From: Caenorhabditis remanei
Lineage: Eukaryota > Nematoda > Chromadorea > Rhabditida > Rhabditidae
Assembly (NCBI RefSeq): GCF_010183535.1
Contig: NC_071331.1
Location: forward strand, 2,790,001 to 2,854,000
Direction: 5' to 3'
DNA length: 64,000 nt
Part shown: piece after piece, positions 33,633 through 44,145 of the stretch
How the letters are laid out: each line of letters starts with the position of its first letter
Position numbering within the stretch: the stretch's first letter is position 1
Notes under the pieces: generated by a model
Told to the model about the DNA's origin: nothing
Databases searched by the model: none
The model's input: only the letters and a program-made list of their open reading frames with translations
Program-made: the position numbers and the translations under genes

Positions 33633-34392
33633 ATGCATGTCTCCCTGGCTTTCTCGACCGCCATCCTTCTCTTCTGTGGTGAGTTATGACCGCTTGGCAT
33701 CGCCCCAAATGGTATCCTTTCAGCTCAAAGCGCCTTCTCGTCTCGAGTCGTGAAACGCAGTGAAGATCTCCGCCATCAAGTGCTCGGAGAGCTCAACGAG
33801 TTCCGTGCAAAGTTTGCCGATGCGGCTCAAGTCAGCAATATGAATGAGCTGGTGAGGAGTGATAAACTTTGAAATCCAATTTATTTCAAAAAATCCAATT
33901 TATTTCAGACGTACGACTTGGAGTTGGAGAAAGTAGCCAGTCAATATAATTCTTGTCATCTCGACAGGGACACTTGGAAGCGGCTTGAGCATAATGAAAT
34001 GAATTATTACCTCTATAAGAAGCAATTGGAAAATGATTTTGTTGAATACGCTGCCTTTCATAGAAATGATACTGAAGAACTCAAAAAACTCTTTGGAAAC
34101 GGAGATTTGTTTGTTGCGGCTCTTCAACCAAATGTCAACAAAGTTGGATGCTACCATTTCCCTAGTCTCTGTGTTCACAAAATCTGGTCCCTCGCTGCTA
34201 AATTCACCGATGTCAAACGATCGACTGTTAGAGGATTGTGTGTTTTTGGACCAAAGTAAGACGCATTAGAATTCAGTTAAAAAAAGTGATTTTAGACAAC
34301 ATTTCACCCTAGACGACACTTTCTATGGAAAACCAGGAGCTCACTGTTCTGGAAAGAATACTCGCGGTGGATTGTGCAAAGCGACTGATTAG
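33633..34392 (+). CDS. Secreted CAP/SCP-like protein, four exons, 205 aa
   Basis: Exons 33,633-33,678, 33,724-33,851, 33,909-34,255 and 34,296-34,392 (stop TAG 34,390-34,392) join in frame with GT...AG introns of 40-57 bp. The first exon encodes a signal peptide (MHVSLAFSTAILLFC) followed by a possible KR processing site. From residue about 40, LNEFRAKFADA...NMNEL-TYDLELEKVAS resembles the start of the SCP/CAP (TAPS) extracellular domain, and the C-terminal FYGKPGAHCSG...GLC resembles its Cys-rich end. The mature chain has six cysteines, allowing three disulfides. I do not see the classical CAP signature motifs, so it is a divergent family member without a predictable activity. ATG 33,633 is chosen because it is the one in frame with the signal peptide. 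A nematode-expanded secreted family unrelated to CAP is the alternative. Confidence 0.72.
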
Positions 34393-34421
34393 GGAAATTT
34401 GATTATTTGTGAAAGTATTGC

Positions 34422-34427
34422 AATAAA
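34422..34427 (+). terminator. Poly(A) signal of CAP-like gene
   Basis: AATAAA lies 30 bp after the stop codon, in the usual range for nematode 3' UTRs. Confidence 0.6.
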
Positions 34428-34639
34428 TTGGTTTTTATAGAAACTACGGTACCACAATTTGGCAATATTGAAAAGGTGTTACGGTATTACTGATTGTGCC
34501 ACAAAGTACATTTTGTATAAACCATACAGAAAAAAGGTAGAGCTTCATTTTTGTAGTTCACAACTTTTTTGTGCGTAAATTCCCTAGCATTTCACATATC
34601 GACAAAGTAATTTCTCCCTCACAATCTTTATTTTATTCT

Positions 34640-36120
34640 TAAGGAAAAGTTCACGGGGCCAAACAGAGACCGATAACCCGCGGGACTTGCAGGAACTCTC
34701 GCTACTTGACAGGCGAGACTCTAGTAGAAACCGAAAAACTGTCAGTCGGTGTGCATCGCTGAAAAATTAGAATAGGTTAGGTGGTGTACAAGGATCTCAA
34801 AACTTACCAGAGAATTATGTAGGAGATAGGAAACTCCGGTTTCATTCATCGAAGATAGCACAGTAACATAATTCAAGTTCACTATTTCGCAGTTTTCATT
34901 ATCTAGCGCAGATGCAACAACATAATGTACACACCTGTTCTGTTCTGCAACAGCTAAATTTGACAAAGTACTGGTTATCGAAAAATTTCAGTTTCTATCT
35001 TGGGTCAACTAGCGTTTTTATTCATCGGGTTAGTTCATGATAGATTTATTCTTACTTCTCAAAATCCAGATTTACAAAATGCCGGTCAATAGCAGAATTC
35101 GGTTTTTTTTTCTGTCTCAACTGTTTAGTTTTTGAGGCACATTTATTGAAGAAACGATTAACTTTCATGACTTTCATGAATCAATTTTTTAATATTCTCT
35201 TACCAGTTTTATTTTCAAATAAAATTTACAGTTTTCATGTTCTATAAATGATTCCGTTTTCAGTTACATACATTCCAGTATTGATGCGTGTTTGCAAAAT
35301 TCTTTTCATAACAGCTAAGATACAACCCGAAAAAACATAAATTCTGAAATTTTTCAAGCTCTCTAGTTCTTCAAACAACTGCTACACTTTTCCGTGCGGA
35401 ACGGAAATCGAAAATTTCGAAATTTCCGACATTTTTTCGAAACTTTCAAAAGTTTCCGGTTTCCGAGATATTTTTTCGGGAAAAAATTTACAACATTTAC
35501 AGTTCTGGCTGTATATTTATCGGACCCAAAAAAATGTTTCGAAAAGTTCCGAAAAGAAAAAATTTCTCGAATTTTCAGTTCCACACATCCCCGCATTAGA
35601 GTATTATCCCGCATTTAACAAACTGGAAAAACCAAAGAAGTACTACATAGTATTAGAAAATCAGCTGAAAACTCGCTCAAAAAAATTTTAAGAATGATTG
35701 ACTTGAAAATAAATATGATTTATGTTTCATCTCTTACAAATAAGTATGAAACATAAAATAGAACAATCCCCCCTGCTCATGTGTTACAAATGTTCAAATA
35801 ATTTTCTTGGAAAACAGTTTCCTTGGGTCTCAAAATTAAAAATGACGTTCTCACGACCACTATTTCATCTGAAACTTCTGGTAGTGAAAAACACAGACGA
35901 AAAAGATAACAGTCAACATAAGATACATTTCATTGATAGTTGACATAGCTCTGCGAAAACACAAAATAAAATTCATTCAGATGGGAAACAACATAGAACA
36001 CTTAAAATTCAACATGAGATACTTCAAGTCCCACGAGAGAAGTACTTTACCTCATGACAAAAATATCTGGTACCGTTTATAGGGACAGCTCAACTGAAGT
36101 TGTGAAATACTTTTCATACC
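34640..36120. repeat. Diverged cluster DNA and relics
   Basis: 34,640-35,290 is a distant relative of 23,870-24,990, including a hydrophobic relic near 34,990 (SVSILGQLAFLFIGL). No intact gene is seen. 35,400-35,580 is rich in TTTCGAAA-like runs, with no further structure recognised. Confidence 0.4.
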
Positions 36121-36133
36121 TAGATTAATAACA
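36113..36133 (-). ncRNA. Candidate 21U-RNA
   Basis: Minus core CTGTTTCT (plus 36,171-36,178). CGTT gives T 36,133 (45 nt). It lies just downstream of the minus-strand gene ending at 36,199. Confidence 0.35.
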
Positions 36134-36198
36134 ACGATGATGAAATACAGATACATAGATAAGAAAACTCAGAAACAGCAAAATACAGTTGGAACAAT

Positions 36199-36595
36199 TC
36201 ATTTTTGATCCTCCTTGCCGCTTGACTTCTTATTCTTCGGCTTCTTCTCTTTCGATTTTGTTCCTGATTTCTTGGTGGACTTCTTCTTGTCTTCAACCTC
36301 CTCCTTCTCATCCGATGACAACTCAATGACATCTGTAAAAAACATTTTCTGGATGAATCGATCTAGGACACCGCTTACCTTCTTCATCAGACGACAACGT
36401 AATGATTCTTGGAACCACCTCAACTACACGAACCTCGTCTTCGTCATCAGACAACGTGATGGATTTTGGAATGATCTTAACCACACGAGGCTCATCTTCG
36501 TCATCCGATGACAGCATGATGCAGTCACCTGATTTTTGGGGACTTGGAAAACCCGGAGTCGCTGGAGCGTCAGCTACTAGTTCCTTTTGTTCCAT
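36199..36595 (-). CDS. Small protein with four SIM-like motifs, two exons, 116 aa
   Basis: Exon 1 runs 36,595-36,379 and exon 2 36,332-36,199, joined across a 46-bp intron with GTAAGC donor and TTTTTTACAG acceptor. The phase matches (217 nt, then 134 nt). Four copies of a hydrophobic core followed by serine and acidic residues occur: CIMLSSDDEDE (about residue 25), SITLSDDEDE (45), RIITLSSDEE (63) and VIELSSDEKEE (74, spanning the splice). This is the form of phospho-regulated SUMO-interaction motifs. A Lys-rich tail (KKKSTKKSGTKSKEKK and beyond) follows and may be nuclear targeting. A TTTCCAG at about 36,615-36,621 (minus) just before the ATG could be a trans- or cis-splice acceptor. No globular domain or named family is recognised. 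Confidence 0.58.
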
Positions 36596-36599
36596 GTCG

Positions 36600-37230
36600 G
36601 TCAGAGGAGAATTTCTGGAAACGAATTGTTGTTTAAATGCAAAAAATTGAGGAATATTAATAAGGAGGACAGCGGAAAATCAATAAAAAGAAGAGGTGTA
36701 ACGGGATATTCTGTGGTGGGCTAAAGTAAGGAAAATGAGGAAGACAGATGGAGAGAAGGAGGGCGTCACGTCACATTAAATGTCACAGAGAGTGCGAGAA
36801 GACGAGAACATGCAAACAAGCAGGCAGGACTGTCTAATACAAGGAAAAGGAGATGAAGAAAAGAGCCTGAGGGAATATTAGAGCGGGTAATGACAGCGTA
36901 CAGGTCCATTCATAGAGTACATATAAGAGAGGGTTCTGGTGCTTGGGGAAGGAAACAATGAAAACTATGAACCATCTCAAACGGTAAACAGGGTAAATAA
37001 AAGAGGGACTGCTTGGAATTGAATGAGTAAGAAATAAGGACACCTAGGAAAGAGCTAAGGAAACAGGAGGATAAATATTGATTTTCTGACCCAGAGAAGG
37101 TTTAAATGTATTTTGGGACGTCTTAGCTTTTCAAGGGACGTTCGAGTTTACAAAAGACATTTGAACAGGAATTGAGCCGAAAATGCCACAACTAATATCA
37201 CTCTACTAGACTGGGAAAATATATTGCCAA
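36600..37230. other. Purine-rich upstream region
   Basis: The plus strand is strikingly purine-rich from 36,655 to 37,080, so the minus strand upstream of the SIM-motif gene is pyrimidine-rich. I see one 21U-RNA candidate and no further exon I can support. Confidence 0.35.
37002..37022 (-). ncRNA. Candidate 21U-RNA
   Basis: Minus core CTGTTTCC (plus 37,059-37,066). CATT gives T 37,022 (44 nt). Confidence 0.33.
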
Positions 37231-37509
37231 GTTGAAACCGGTAATTTTTCTGACTTTCGGTTTCCGATTTTCCTTATTTTTTAAATGTTTCCAAAAAAAT
37301 TTTGGAATAAACTCAAGAACTATGTTCCACTTCACGTTGTTAATTTCTCAATCTATCGATCAAATCACTTCAGTGTCTTCTTCATCTCAGTCCACCAATC
37401 TTGATATACTGTCTTGGCTCTATTTGTGTTTCCATGGAGAAACGGTTCCAAACTGTTGTTTTATTCAATTTGGATTAAATGAGTTCGTTAATAACGGCCG
37501 TATACAATT

Positions 37510-37650
37510 ATTTTTTTTTCAGTTCCCAAAATCAGCAACCTTGGTATTTGAATTCAAAGGGGGACTTCAACCCATAAATGCTGGCTACAGAAGGAAAAAC
37601 ACCGGTGAAAGAATTGGAGAATATTGAAAATCAATAAAGTGTTATTGTTT
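37510..37650 (+). pseudogene. Gene 3' end relic, copy 1
   Basis: After an acceptor-like T8CAG, one frame reads GDFNP-stop-MLATEGKTPVKELENIENQ-stop and is followed by AATAAA. The copy at about 39,905-40,010 reads DDFNS-stop-VLPTEETPIEALKNIENQ-stop. Most differences preserve the amino acid type and both share the internal stop, so a decayed coding 3' end was duplicated. The family is not recognised. Confidence 0.3.
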
Positions 37651-38036
37651 TCATGTTCAAATAAATTTTCTCTTTCTTATAACAATAAAACCTTGAAAGG
37701 TTTTTAAATTTCAATAGGGTTTCCTCATTGATCTCCCCTCTTCTTCATAACATATATCACCGTGTTTAGACAGATACACAAAGGATCAACCTGAGACTAT
37801 AAATTGGAAGTTATAGTGTCATACTATCCGGACTTGGGTAAGTGAGTTCCTTAAAACAGTTCATAATATCAAATTCCTAGAAACGACAGTTTCAAAGTGT
37901 CGATAAAACCCGAAGAAGTTTCGTTTGCACTCGTTAGTCCTCATATATCGACGGCAAGCTCTTACAAGAAAACCCCATGCATTTGTAAGTTTAGAGTAAA
38001 TGAGTATATTTGTAAGTTTGTAAGTTAAAAATTGGA

Positions 38037-38057
38037 GTTCGCCGTATATTCTATCCA
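38037..38057 (-). ncRNA. Candidate 21U-RNA
   Basis: Perfect minus core (TGAAACAG at 38,095-38,102). CAAT gives T 38,057 (45 nt). Confidence 0.45.
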
Positions 38058-38486
38058 TTGGACGCATAACTGCCAGACGAAGATATAAAGTTCATGAAAC
38101 AGAAAAGTCCAAAAATCCAATTGAGTTATTATATTCACAGTTTCAGTCATTGATGAAATGTATGTTATCGTGTTTAGAATGTTACTCAGAACATTTTATG
38201 TCGAAAAATAGAACCTCTTTTAAAAACGCAACTCGGAGAACACTTTGGAAATTAGAAGCGCGTGCGTTTCAATGAGAGGGAATACGGTAAGAAAAATATT
38301 ATATCAGAAGAAATTTGAGTTTCAAACAACGTTTTAAATTCATTTCATTAAGCTGCTTGGATATTTAAAAAAATATGAAGGGATAATTCTTGTGGTACCA
38401 AAAAATGTGCAACAGGGCTATCAAATGGCAAGCGACTGAAACAGGATTTGTTAAATAAGGTTCAACCCAATGGACTTACTAGGGAA

Positions 38487-38742
38487 GGTAACCGAGTGAG
38501 TGTGGAGATATGAGTCGTGACCTATATCATTGGGAAGCTTAGAAAACGCTGATTCTAATCATATATTAAGTTTTTGCCCTCGAGGCCTGGTATTCGAGAA
38601 AAACAAGGTCAAAGTTGCAGAGATGGTCAATGCACAACCAGTTTTTGGTTCAATTCCGTCCGGTCACCAAGTTTTTTTTTGGATTTTAAAATTTCTCTTT
38701 TTTATCTGTCACGACCCTTATCTCCACACTGACTCGGTGACC
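38487..38742. mobile_element. MITE with GGTCACCGAGTCAGTGTGGAG ends
   Basis: Inverted ends of about 35 bp (GGTAACCGAGTGAGTGTGG... and ...CCACACTGACTCGGTGACC) enclose an interior shared, in the opposite orientation, with 3,430-3,665 and 17,350-17,590. This is the only copy here with both ends. Confidence 0.65.
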
Positions 38743-38796
38743 TTCACTAGTTAGAAACAACTATTCAAGTCAGTTTAGGTTATTTACTACAGTTTG

Positions 38797-38847
38797 AACA
38801 AAGTATTAATAGTAACAAAGTATTAATAGTAACAAAGTATTAATAGA
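38797..38847 (+). repeat. 17-bp x 3 tandem repeat
   Basis: Three consecutive copies of AACAAAGTATTAATAGT, the last ending one base short of the unit's final T before diverging. Confidence 0.85.
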
Positions 38848-39740
38848 CAATGCAGAATAAAACATTTGAAATTTAAGAAATAAGGATAAAAATAATTGCC
38901 GAATTTCCCGTTTCTAGAACTCTGTTGTTGTCATCACCGGGTAACTAACATTTTCGTTTTCATATATCTTATTTGGCTGGTTTGTTTTCTCTCTTTTTCA
39001 TTAGTAGTGTCCGGTTGAAATCAAAAAAAAAATTTGAAAAAAATTTCAGCAGATGATGTTTCGAATGGGTTTCGAATACTGAATTCAGTTTGGTAGTTTT
39101 TCCAGCCAAAGAGTGTAGAATTCTTCTTCATTTTGCTCATATTTTGTACCGTTTTTAACGCATTATGGAATCTTTTTGTCATGAGGAAAAATAACAAGTT
39201 TTAACAAATAAATTGATGTAGATTTTAAAAAAATGCTTTGTTTTTTAATGTTTTTCAAATAAATCACGCACACATCAATATGTACATAAAATACGGATCG
39301 AATAAGAAAAATATTTCAGTCAAGATTGTAAATTAATTTTTGAAACAGGAGTGAATATTCTCAAATTTCATGAATTTTATGATTTCCTGATTTCCTAGCT
39401 AATGTGTTGTACATGCTCTTGAATGAATCAAGTTACTCAAAAGTTGATAACAACTTTTACAACAGTTTTCTACTTCCATATTCATATATATTTTATTTGC
39501 CAAATATCTAGCTACTATCACGGTTGCAACTTCTAGGTAAACACCGAAGTGAATATATTTGTCGATGCAAACAAGACTAATTTTCATAGTTTCAGATCAC
39601 TTGTAGAATGAAATACCTACTCTGCTGCATTAATTTGTATTTTACGAAATGATATAGAATATTATTGCATTTTAGAACGTTTTTCTATAATTTAGGAAAT
39701 TTGTAATTTGTTCGTAGAAAGTAATGTTCCTTGTATCAGA

Positions 39741-39761
39741 CTCTTTTGTAGGACATTGAAA
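39741..39761 (-). ncRNA. Candidate 21U-RNA, left arm of divergent pair 3
   Basis: Minus core CTGTTTCC (plus 39,799-39,806). TAAT gives T 39,761 (45 nt). Confidence 0.48.
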
Positions 39762-39799
39762 TTAGTTCCAGAAAAATATCCGAAAAAAGTTGATGCTGG

Positions 39800-39826
39800 G
39801 AAACAGTAATTAATGGTTCCTGTTTC
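39800..39826. promoter_or_regulatory. Divergent paired Ruby cores, pair 3
   Basis: GAAACAG (39,800-39,806), 13 nt, CTGTTTC (39,820-39,826). YRNT sites lie at 45 nt (minus) and 44 nt (plus). Confidence 0.6.
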
Positions 39827-39863
39827 GTTGAGCACATAATTCCTGTATATAATTCTTAACTGA

Positions 39864-39884
39864 TTTTGTGTACGAACTTGAATG
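39864..39884 (+). ncRNA. Candidate 21U-RNA, right arm of divergent pair 3
   Basis: Core CTGTTTCG at 39,820-39,827. TGAT gives T 39,864 (44 nt). Confidence 0.48.
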
Positions 39885-40288
39885 ACTTCTAGTTCAAACC
39901 TCTGGGATCAGTTGAGTATTTGAATTCAAGGATGACTTCAACTCGTAGGTGCTGCCTACTGAGGAGACGCCGATTGAAGCATTGAAGAATATTGAAAATC
40001 AATGAAGTAGTGTCTCTATTGTTGCTTGATTTCCTGTAAAATAGTTTTGCTTTTTAGCAATTACATCCGGACAATTGGCGACATAATTAACTGACGGAGT
40101 TATGAAGTTCATGGAACAGAATAATCCGAAAATTCACTTGAGGCACTATACATATTTGCAGCTTCAACTATTCATAAATTGTATGTCTTCATCCTGTGCT
40201 GAGATATTTGGTATCTGTATGATATCTTTGATATCTGTATGGTATCTGCATTTTTCTTTCGTCCTGCTTGTGTTCCTGTCTATTTGAG

Positions 40289-40309
40289 AATCATCTTGCA
40301 ACCGTTCCA
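40289..40309 (-). ncRNA. Candidate 21U-RNA
   Basis: Perfect minus core (TGAAACAG at 40,348-40,355). TGCT gives T 40,309 (46 nt); an alternative is 40,315 (40 nt). Confidence 0.42.
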
Positions 40310-40626
40310 GCAAAATTGAGTGAGCAAAAAACCATTTCCTAAAATACTGAAACAGCAATGAAACACAGTTTCAAGATGTCGATAAAAACATAACATATTG
40401 AGTTTACACTCGTTTTTTTTCGCCACAGTTTCTATTAAAAATTGATTGGTTTAAATCGTTAATCTTTGTTGATCCTAGCCAAACATCGACATTAATTAGC
40501 AAGGAAATACGTTCGTTTTATTTACATTGTGAAACCGATGTTTTTAAAATGAACATTGGGTTTTTATATCTGATCCCTTACTGTTTCATAATCACTATTT
40601 GTTCTTGGCACAGCTCTAATTCCTGG

Positions 40627-40647
40627 TTGATAAGCGAACATGTTTAT
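40627..40647 (+). ncRNA. Candidate 21U-RNA
   Basis: Perfect core CTGTTTCA at 40,581-40,588. TGGT gives T 40,627 (46 nt). Confidence 0.43.
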
Positions 40648-41481
40648 TTATTTATTTATATGTGAAACTTTTAGAAATCGAGTTTTTATTATATAATGTT
40701 TTTTTGTGGTTTCTATACTACTCAAATAAAAACATAAATATCATTTTAATATAAACATTTGTACATATATGAATAGCAATATAAACATAACTAAAGAAAG
40801 TGATGATGTGTCATCGGTACAAACATCCTCCTTCTGTATCGACGTCGTTGACGACTTCGTCGACAAATGGAATATATTTATTCAATATCAATTGGAGACG
40901 TAACCGAAAGGAAAGATATACTTAGCATTTGAAAGTTGTAAAATGCCAAATTCCGGGAGCCATCACATTGAACCGACATTGAATAATTTGTGTCCAGCAT
41001 TGTAATAATATTGAGATATCCGATAAGCCATTGTGATAACCATTGTTGTATCTAATATATTGAGTCCTCCAGGGAGAGAAAGGGGTTAAGGGATACAAGA
41101 AAAACCGTATTCCAGAATAACAACTATCAGAGCTCCAATCATAGTCAAGGATTCAATAAAAATATGAAGAAATTGTTCGGCGCGGCAACCAGAAGCCAGC
41201 CTAGATATAGGTTATGATGCTGAATTCACTGAGCACACGGGTGGAAGATAGAAATGGAGACGCAGGGAGAAAATACGAAAATAAAGAGAAAATGTTTCTG
41301 GAGGTGACGCAGGCAGAGCATATTATGTATATGTACACCTGCTCCTTTCTTCCGCTGTTTTGGAGAAAAGGGTCTAGTCACCTGTAGCAATTTAATAAAA
41401 TGGAGTACCAGGTCCATAACAACAACAAGAGATTCATGAAATGTGTCGTGAACCCAGTAGAAATAGTTGGGGTAACAATTT

Positions 41482-41502
41482 TTGCATTTTTCTTCAAGTT
41501 GA
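41482..41502 (-). ncRNA. Candidate 21U-RNA
   Basis: Perfect minus core (TGAAACAG at 41,541-41,548). TGTT gives T 41,502 (46 nt). Confidence 0.43.
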
Positions 41503-41648
41503 ACACGTTCAAGTGTATTCCATTAAAAAAATGCTGAGCTTGAAACAGAAATAAAGAAAAAGTGCCTCGTGTTCAAAATCTTATTTTAATAACTTTCATA
41601 GTCTTGAAGTGTAAAAAAATAGAATTCTTCCATATTTCACGTTTTTAA

Positions 41649-41669
41649 AAGAAAAGAAAGGACTGAGCA
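41649..41669 (-). ncRNA. Candidate 21U-RNA
   Basis: Perfect minus core (TGAAACAG at 41,707-41,714). TACT gives T 41,669 (45 nt). Confidence 0.45.
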
Positions 41670-41754
41670 GTAGATAAACTTTTGAATAATAATAATAACA
41701 ACTCTTTGAAACAGTAATTTTTAAACGTTGTTAAGAGCCAGGTGTTGTCTTGTC

Positions 41755-42121
41755 CATACTTGCAAACCGGGCCGAAACGGGCCGACACGGGCCGGCGCGT
41801 AACTCGCGTCAGAATGAATATTATGAGCTGAAAATATACCAAAATGTAGATCTCGACGAGTTTTATGTCCGTGACCTACTACGGGCCGGATGACTATTCG
41901 TTAATATGCCGCGGGCCGGGCTAGAATGGCTTTTTTGGCCATTTTCGCATTTTTACACATTTTCCCGGCCCGCGACATATTAACGAATAGCCATCCTAGG
42001 TCACGGACATAGAACTCGTTGAGATCTACAGTTTGGTATATTTTTCAGCGCATAATATTCATTTTGACGCGAGTTACGCGCCGGCCCGTGTCGGCCCGTT
42101 TCGGCCCGGTTGACAAGTATG
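41755..42121. mobile_element. CATACTTG-ended palindromic MITE, 367 bp
   Basis: Ends CATACTTGCAAACCGGGCC and GGCCCGGTTGACAAGTATG; almost the whole element is an inverted repeat of about 170-bp arms. A left-complete, right-truncated copy is at 60,089-60,386. The ends resemble those of 45,994-46,292, which carries an 8-bp target duplication. No clear duplication is visible at this copy. Confidence 0.75.
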
Positions 42122-42209
42122 GGAAATATTGTTTATTCAAATTTCAGTTTCGAAGTAATCTGAAAACAGTTGAAATTGCGTTTACACTTGTTTCCTTCCA
42201 ATTTTGCTC

Positions 42210-42230
42210 ATTCTTAACATCGTGATCAAA
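42210..42230 (-). ncRNA. Candidate 21U-RNA
   Basis: Perfect minus core (TGAAACAG at 42,268-42,275). TAGT gives T 42,230 (45 nt). Confidence 0.45.
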
Positions 42231-42390
42231 CTATTTATTTTTTAGCATAATAATTTTGTTATTATTGTGAAACAGAAAATTTCGACATAAACCGTTCCAA
42301 CTTTGTTGTCACTTTGATTCAGTCTGCTGTTTCATTGTCGAAATTTTATTGTGTGACAGCTTTAAAAAACTTAGTTGGTATTGTGTAGCG

Positions 42391-42528
42391 GGTATTCGCT
42401 TATAGAACTCGGAAAAATAGAACTCCTGTTCGAATGGAGCGCGTTTGCATTTTTTTATTTTTAGAAGTGTTAGAACTAGACTTGTGTTTTGTTACAGTTC
42501 TATTTTCCCGAGTTCTAAAAGCGAACAC
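42391..42528. mobile_element. Small MITE, 138 bp
   Basis: Inverted ends GGTATTCGCTTATAGAACTC and GAGTTCTAAAAGCGAACACC, followed inward by AGAACT/AGTTCT-type segments. No target duplication is recognised. Confidence 0.6.
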
Positions 42529-42958
42529 CAAGCAGTAGCATTTTATTTGTTTCTATTTTTAAACTGGGAAAATAAATTAGAAAAAAACGTCCTTTCCGAA
42601 TTAAAGTCAGTAAAATTGTCATGGATTATTGTTAAATCGAAACGGTAGAAGTGATTTTTAATTCAATTTCTGTGTGTTTCAGTTTTTTGCTCACTAGATA
42701 TAAAACTTCTCCTTTTCAAATCAGGAATATCTGTGTGAAAATTTGTAAAGGAAGAATATGTCGACGATATGAACTAATCAACTTGAAAATATGTCTGCCG
42801 AAAGGTGTGCCAATGTTATGATGTTTGAATTAAAGCTCACAGTATCATCTAGACACTTTCTAACCTGTTTATGCTCATTCTATTGCGTTTAGCTAAAAAC
42901 AAAGCAAGCTCTTCTGTTTCATATTAATGATAACAGTTGTTCATTAGGTATTTTTTAG

Positions 42959-42979
42959 TTCGTAACGTTCCATATTGAA
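42959..42979 (+). ncRNA. Candidate 21U-RNA
   Basis: Perfect core CTGTTTCA at 42,914-42,921. TAGT gives T 42,959 (45 nt). Confidence 0.45.
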
Positions 42980-43912
42980 CTCAATTTTACAACAATTGTA
43001 ATTCCCCACTAAACAAAAAATCAACGAAAATTTAAAAGGATCTTTCTTGAAATATCTCAGCAACATTGGATTATTTTCATTTTTATCATTTTTATCAGTT
43101 TTGAGATCCATTGATTGATGGTTATCTTGGGTGTGCCCAGTTATGAGTTCTCACTCGCTATGAAAGCTATGCCCAAATTAATTTGAACTTTTCTTCAGTA
43201 ATATTATTGCAAAAAGCAGAAACTGTATAATTGTGGAACGAACCCAAGAGAATTGAAAAAAAAGCAATGGAACAGCAGCAATCACAACTCAATCAACAGG
43301 AGTTCTATATTTCCAAATTTTTACCGCATGCTGAAACATTGAAGACTTTACTTCAATTCTTGGTAGTTATTAATTTTTCCTTGAAATTATAATGTTCGTA
43401 AGGTTTCTGATTGGGAAAGCGATTAATAGTGTAGTGAGCACAAGAACTAAAAGCGGACTACGTTGCGTTTGAAAATATACACTTTTCTGGATGTCTCATA
43501 AGGTAGCTTTGAAGGAGTTTAATAATGGTAATATATTCGCATCCATGCCATATGAGAATTTAATACGTCTTTCCGAAATGCTATCCATTTCAAACTGAAT
43601 ACACCTACATGAATTTGAACTTCCTGTACCTTGTAATGTTCTAGTTACAGCCTCAAGAAAACATATAAAAAACCCAGATTTCACTGTTTTTTCGGTTTCT
43701 TTCTATAAACTTACAGAATTGTCAAAACGGAAAGATTTAGTTTCATTGAAACTTCTGCGATTGTCAAAAAAATAAATTTGTTAAAAATAAATTCCAGAAG
43801 CGTTGAAACTGAAAAATATCTACTCTGTCTACCATCTGGTCTTCTTGCTTCTGAATGTTTACTGCTTCATGTCTCTTGACTTCAATGATGCAGTAACAAC
43901 ATACAAAATACC

Positions 43913-44145
43913 AAGGCTGTCAGAAATCGCGAGGCCGCGGCCGTCCGCGGCTTTTTCCTGAAAATTTCAACAAGCCGCGGCTTTCTAGAGTTTTAACTGA
44001 AAACATGACTTGATACATATAATTTTGACTTTTTGGTACCAATCTGACCCCCAGGGTTCGACCTTCACTGGTGCCAAAACTTTTTTGGGCCGGCCGCCAC
44101 TTTTTGAGATTTTCAAGAAAATGCCGCGGCCGGTCGTACGACAGC
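43913..44145. mobile_element. CCGCGGCCGG-rich MITE with tRNA T-arm-like core
   Basis: Imperfect inverted ends CCAAGGCTGTC...GGCCGCGGCC and GCCGCGGCCGGTCG...GACAGCTTTG. The interior contains GGTACCAATCTGAC...GGGTTCGACC followed by T6. The orthologous copy is at about 58,005-58,225, and an expanded rearranged relative is at 56,071-56,900. Confidence 0.6.

Larger units (their letters stand above)
37540..40400 (+). repeat. Diverged tandem repeat pair
   Basis: 37,540-38,170 resembles 39,900-40,380 at moderate identity (shared gene-end relic, shared CAGTTTCAA-GATGTCGATAAAA stretch). No other gene is seen between them. Confidence 0.5.

Noticed and set aside
33900..34178. Minus-strand ORF of 92 residues
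   Set aside because: It is antisense to exon 3 of the CAP-like gene, whose exon-intron structure is far better supported.
37232..37627. 131-residue Phe/Ser-rich ORF as a gene
   Set aside because: The start is low-complexity AT-rich DNA and a T8CAG splice-acceptor-like site splits it; only the last segment resembles coding, and in another frame.
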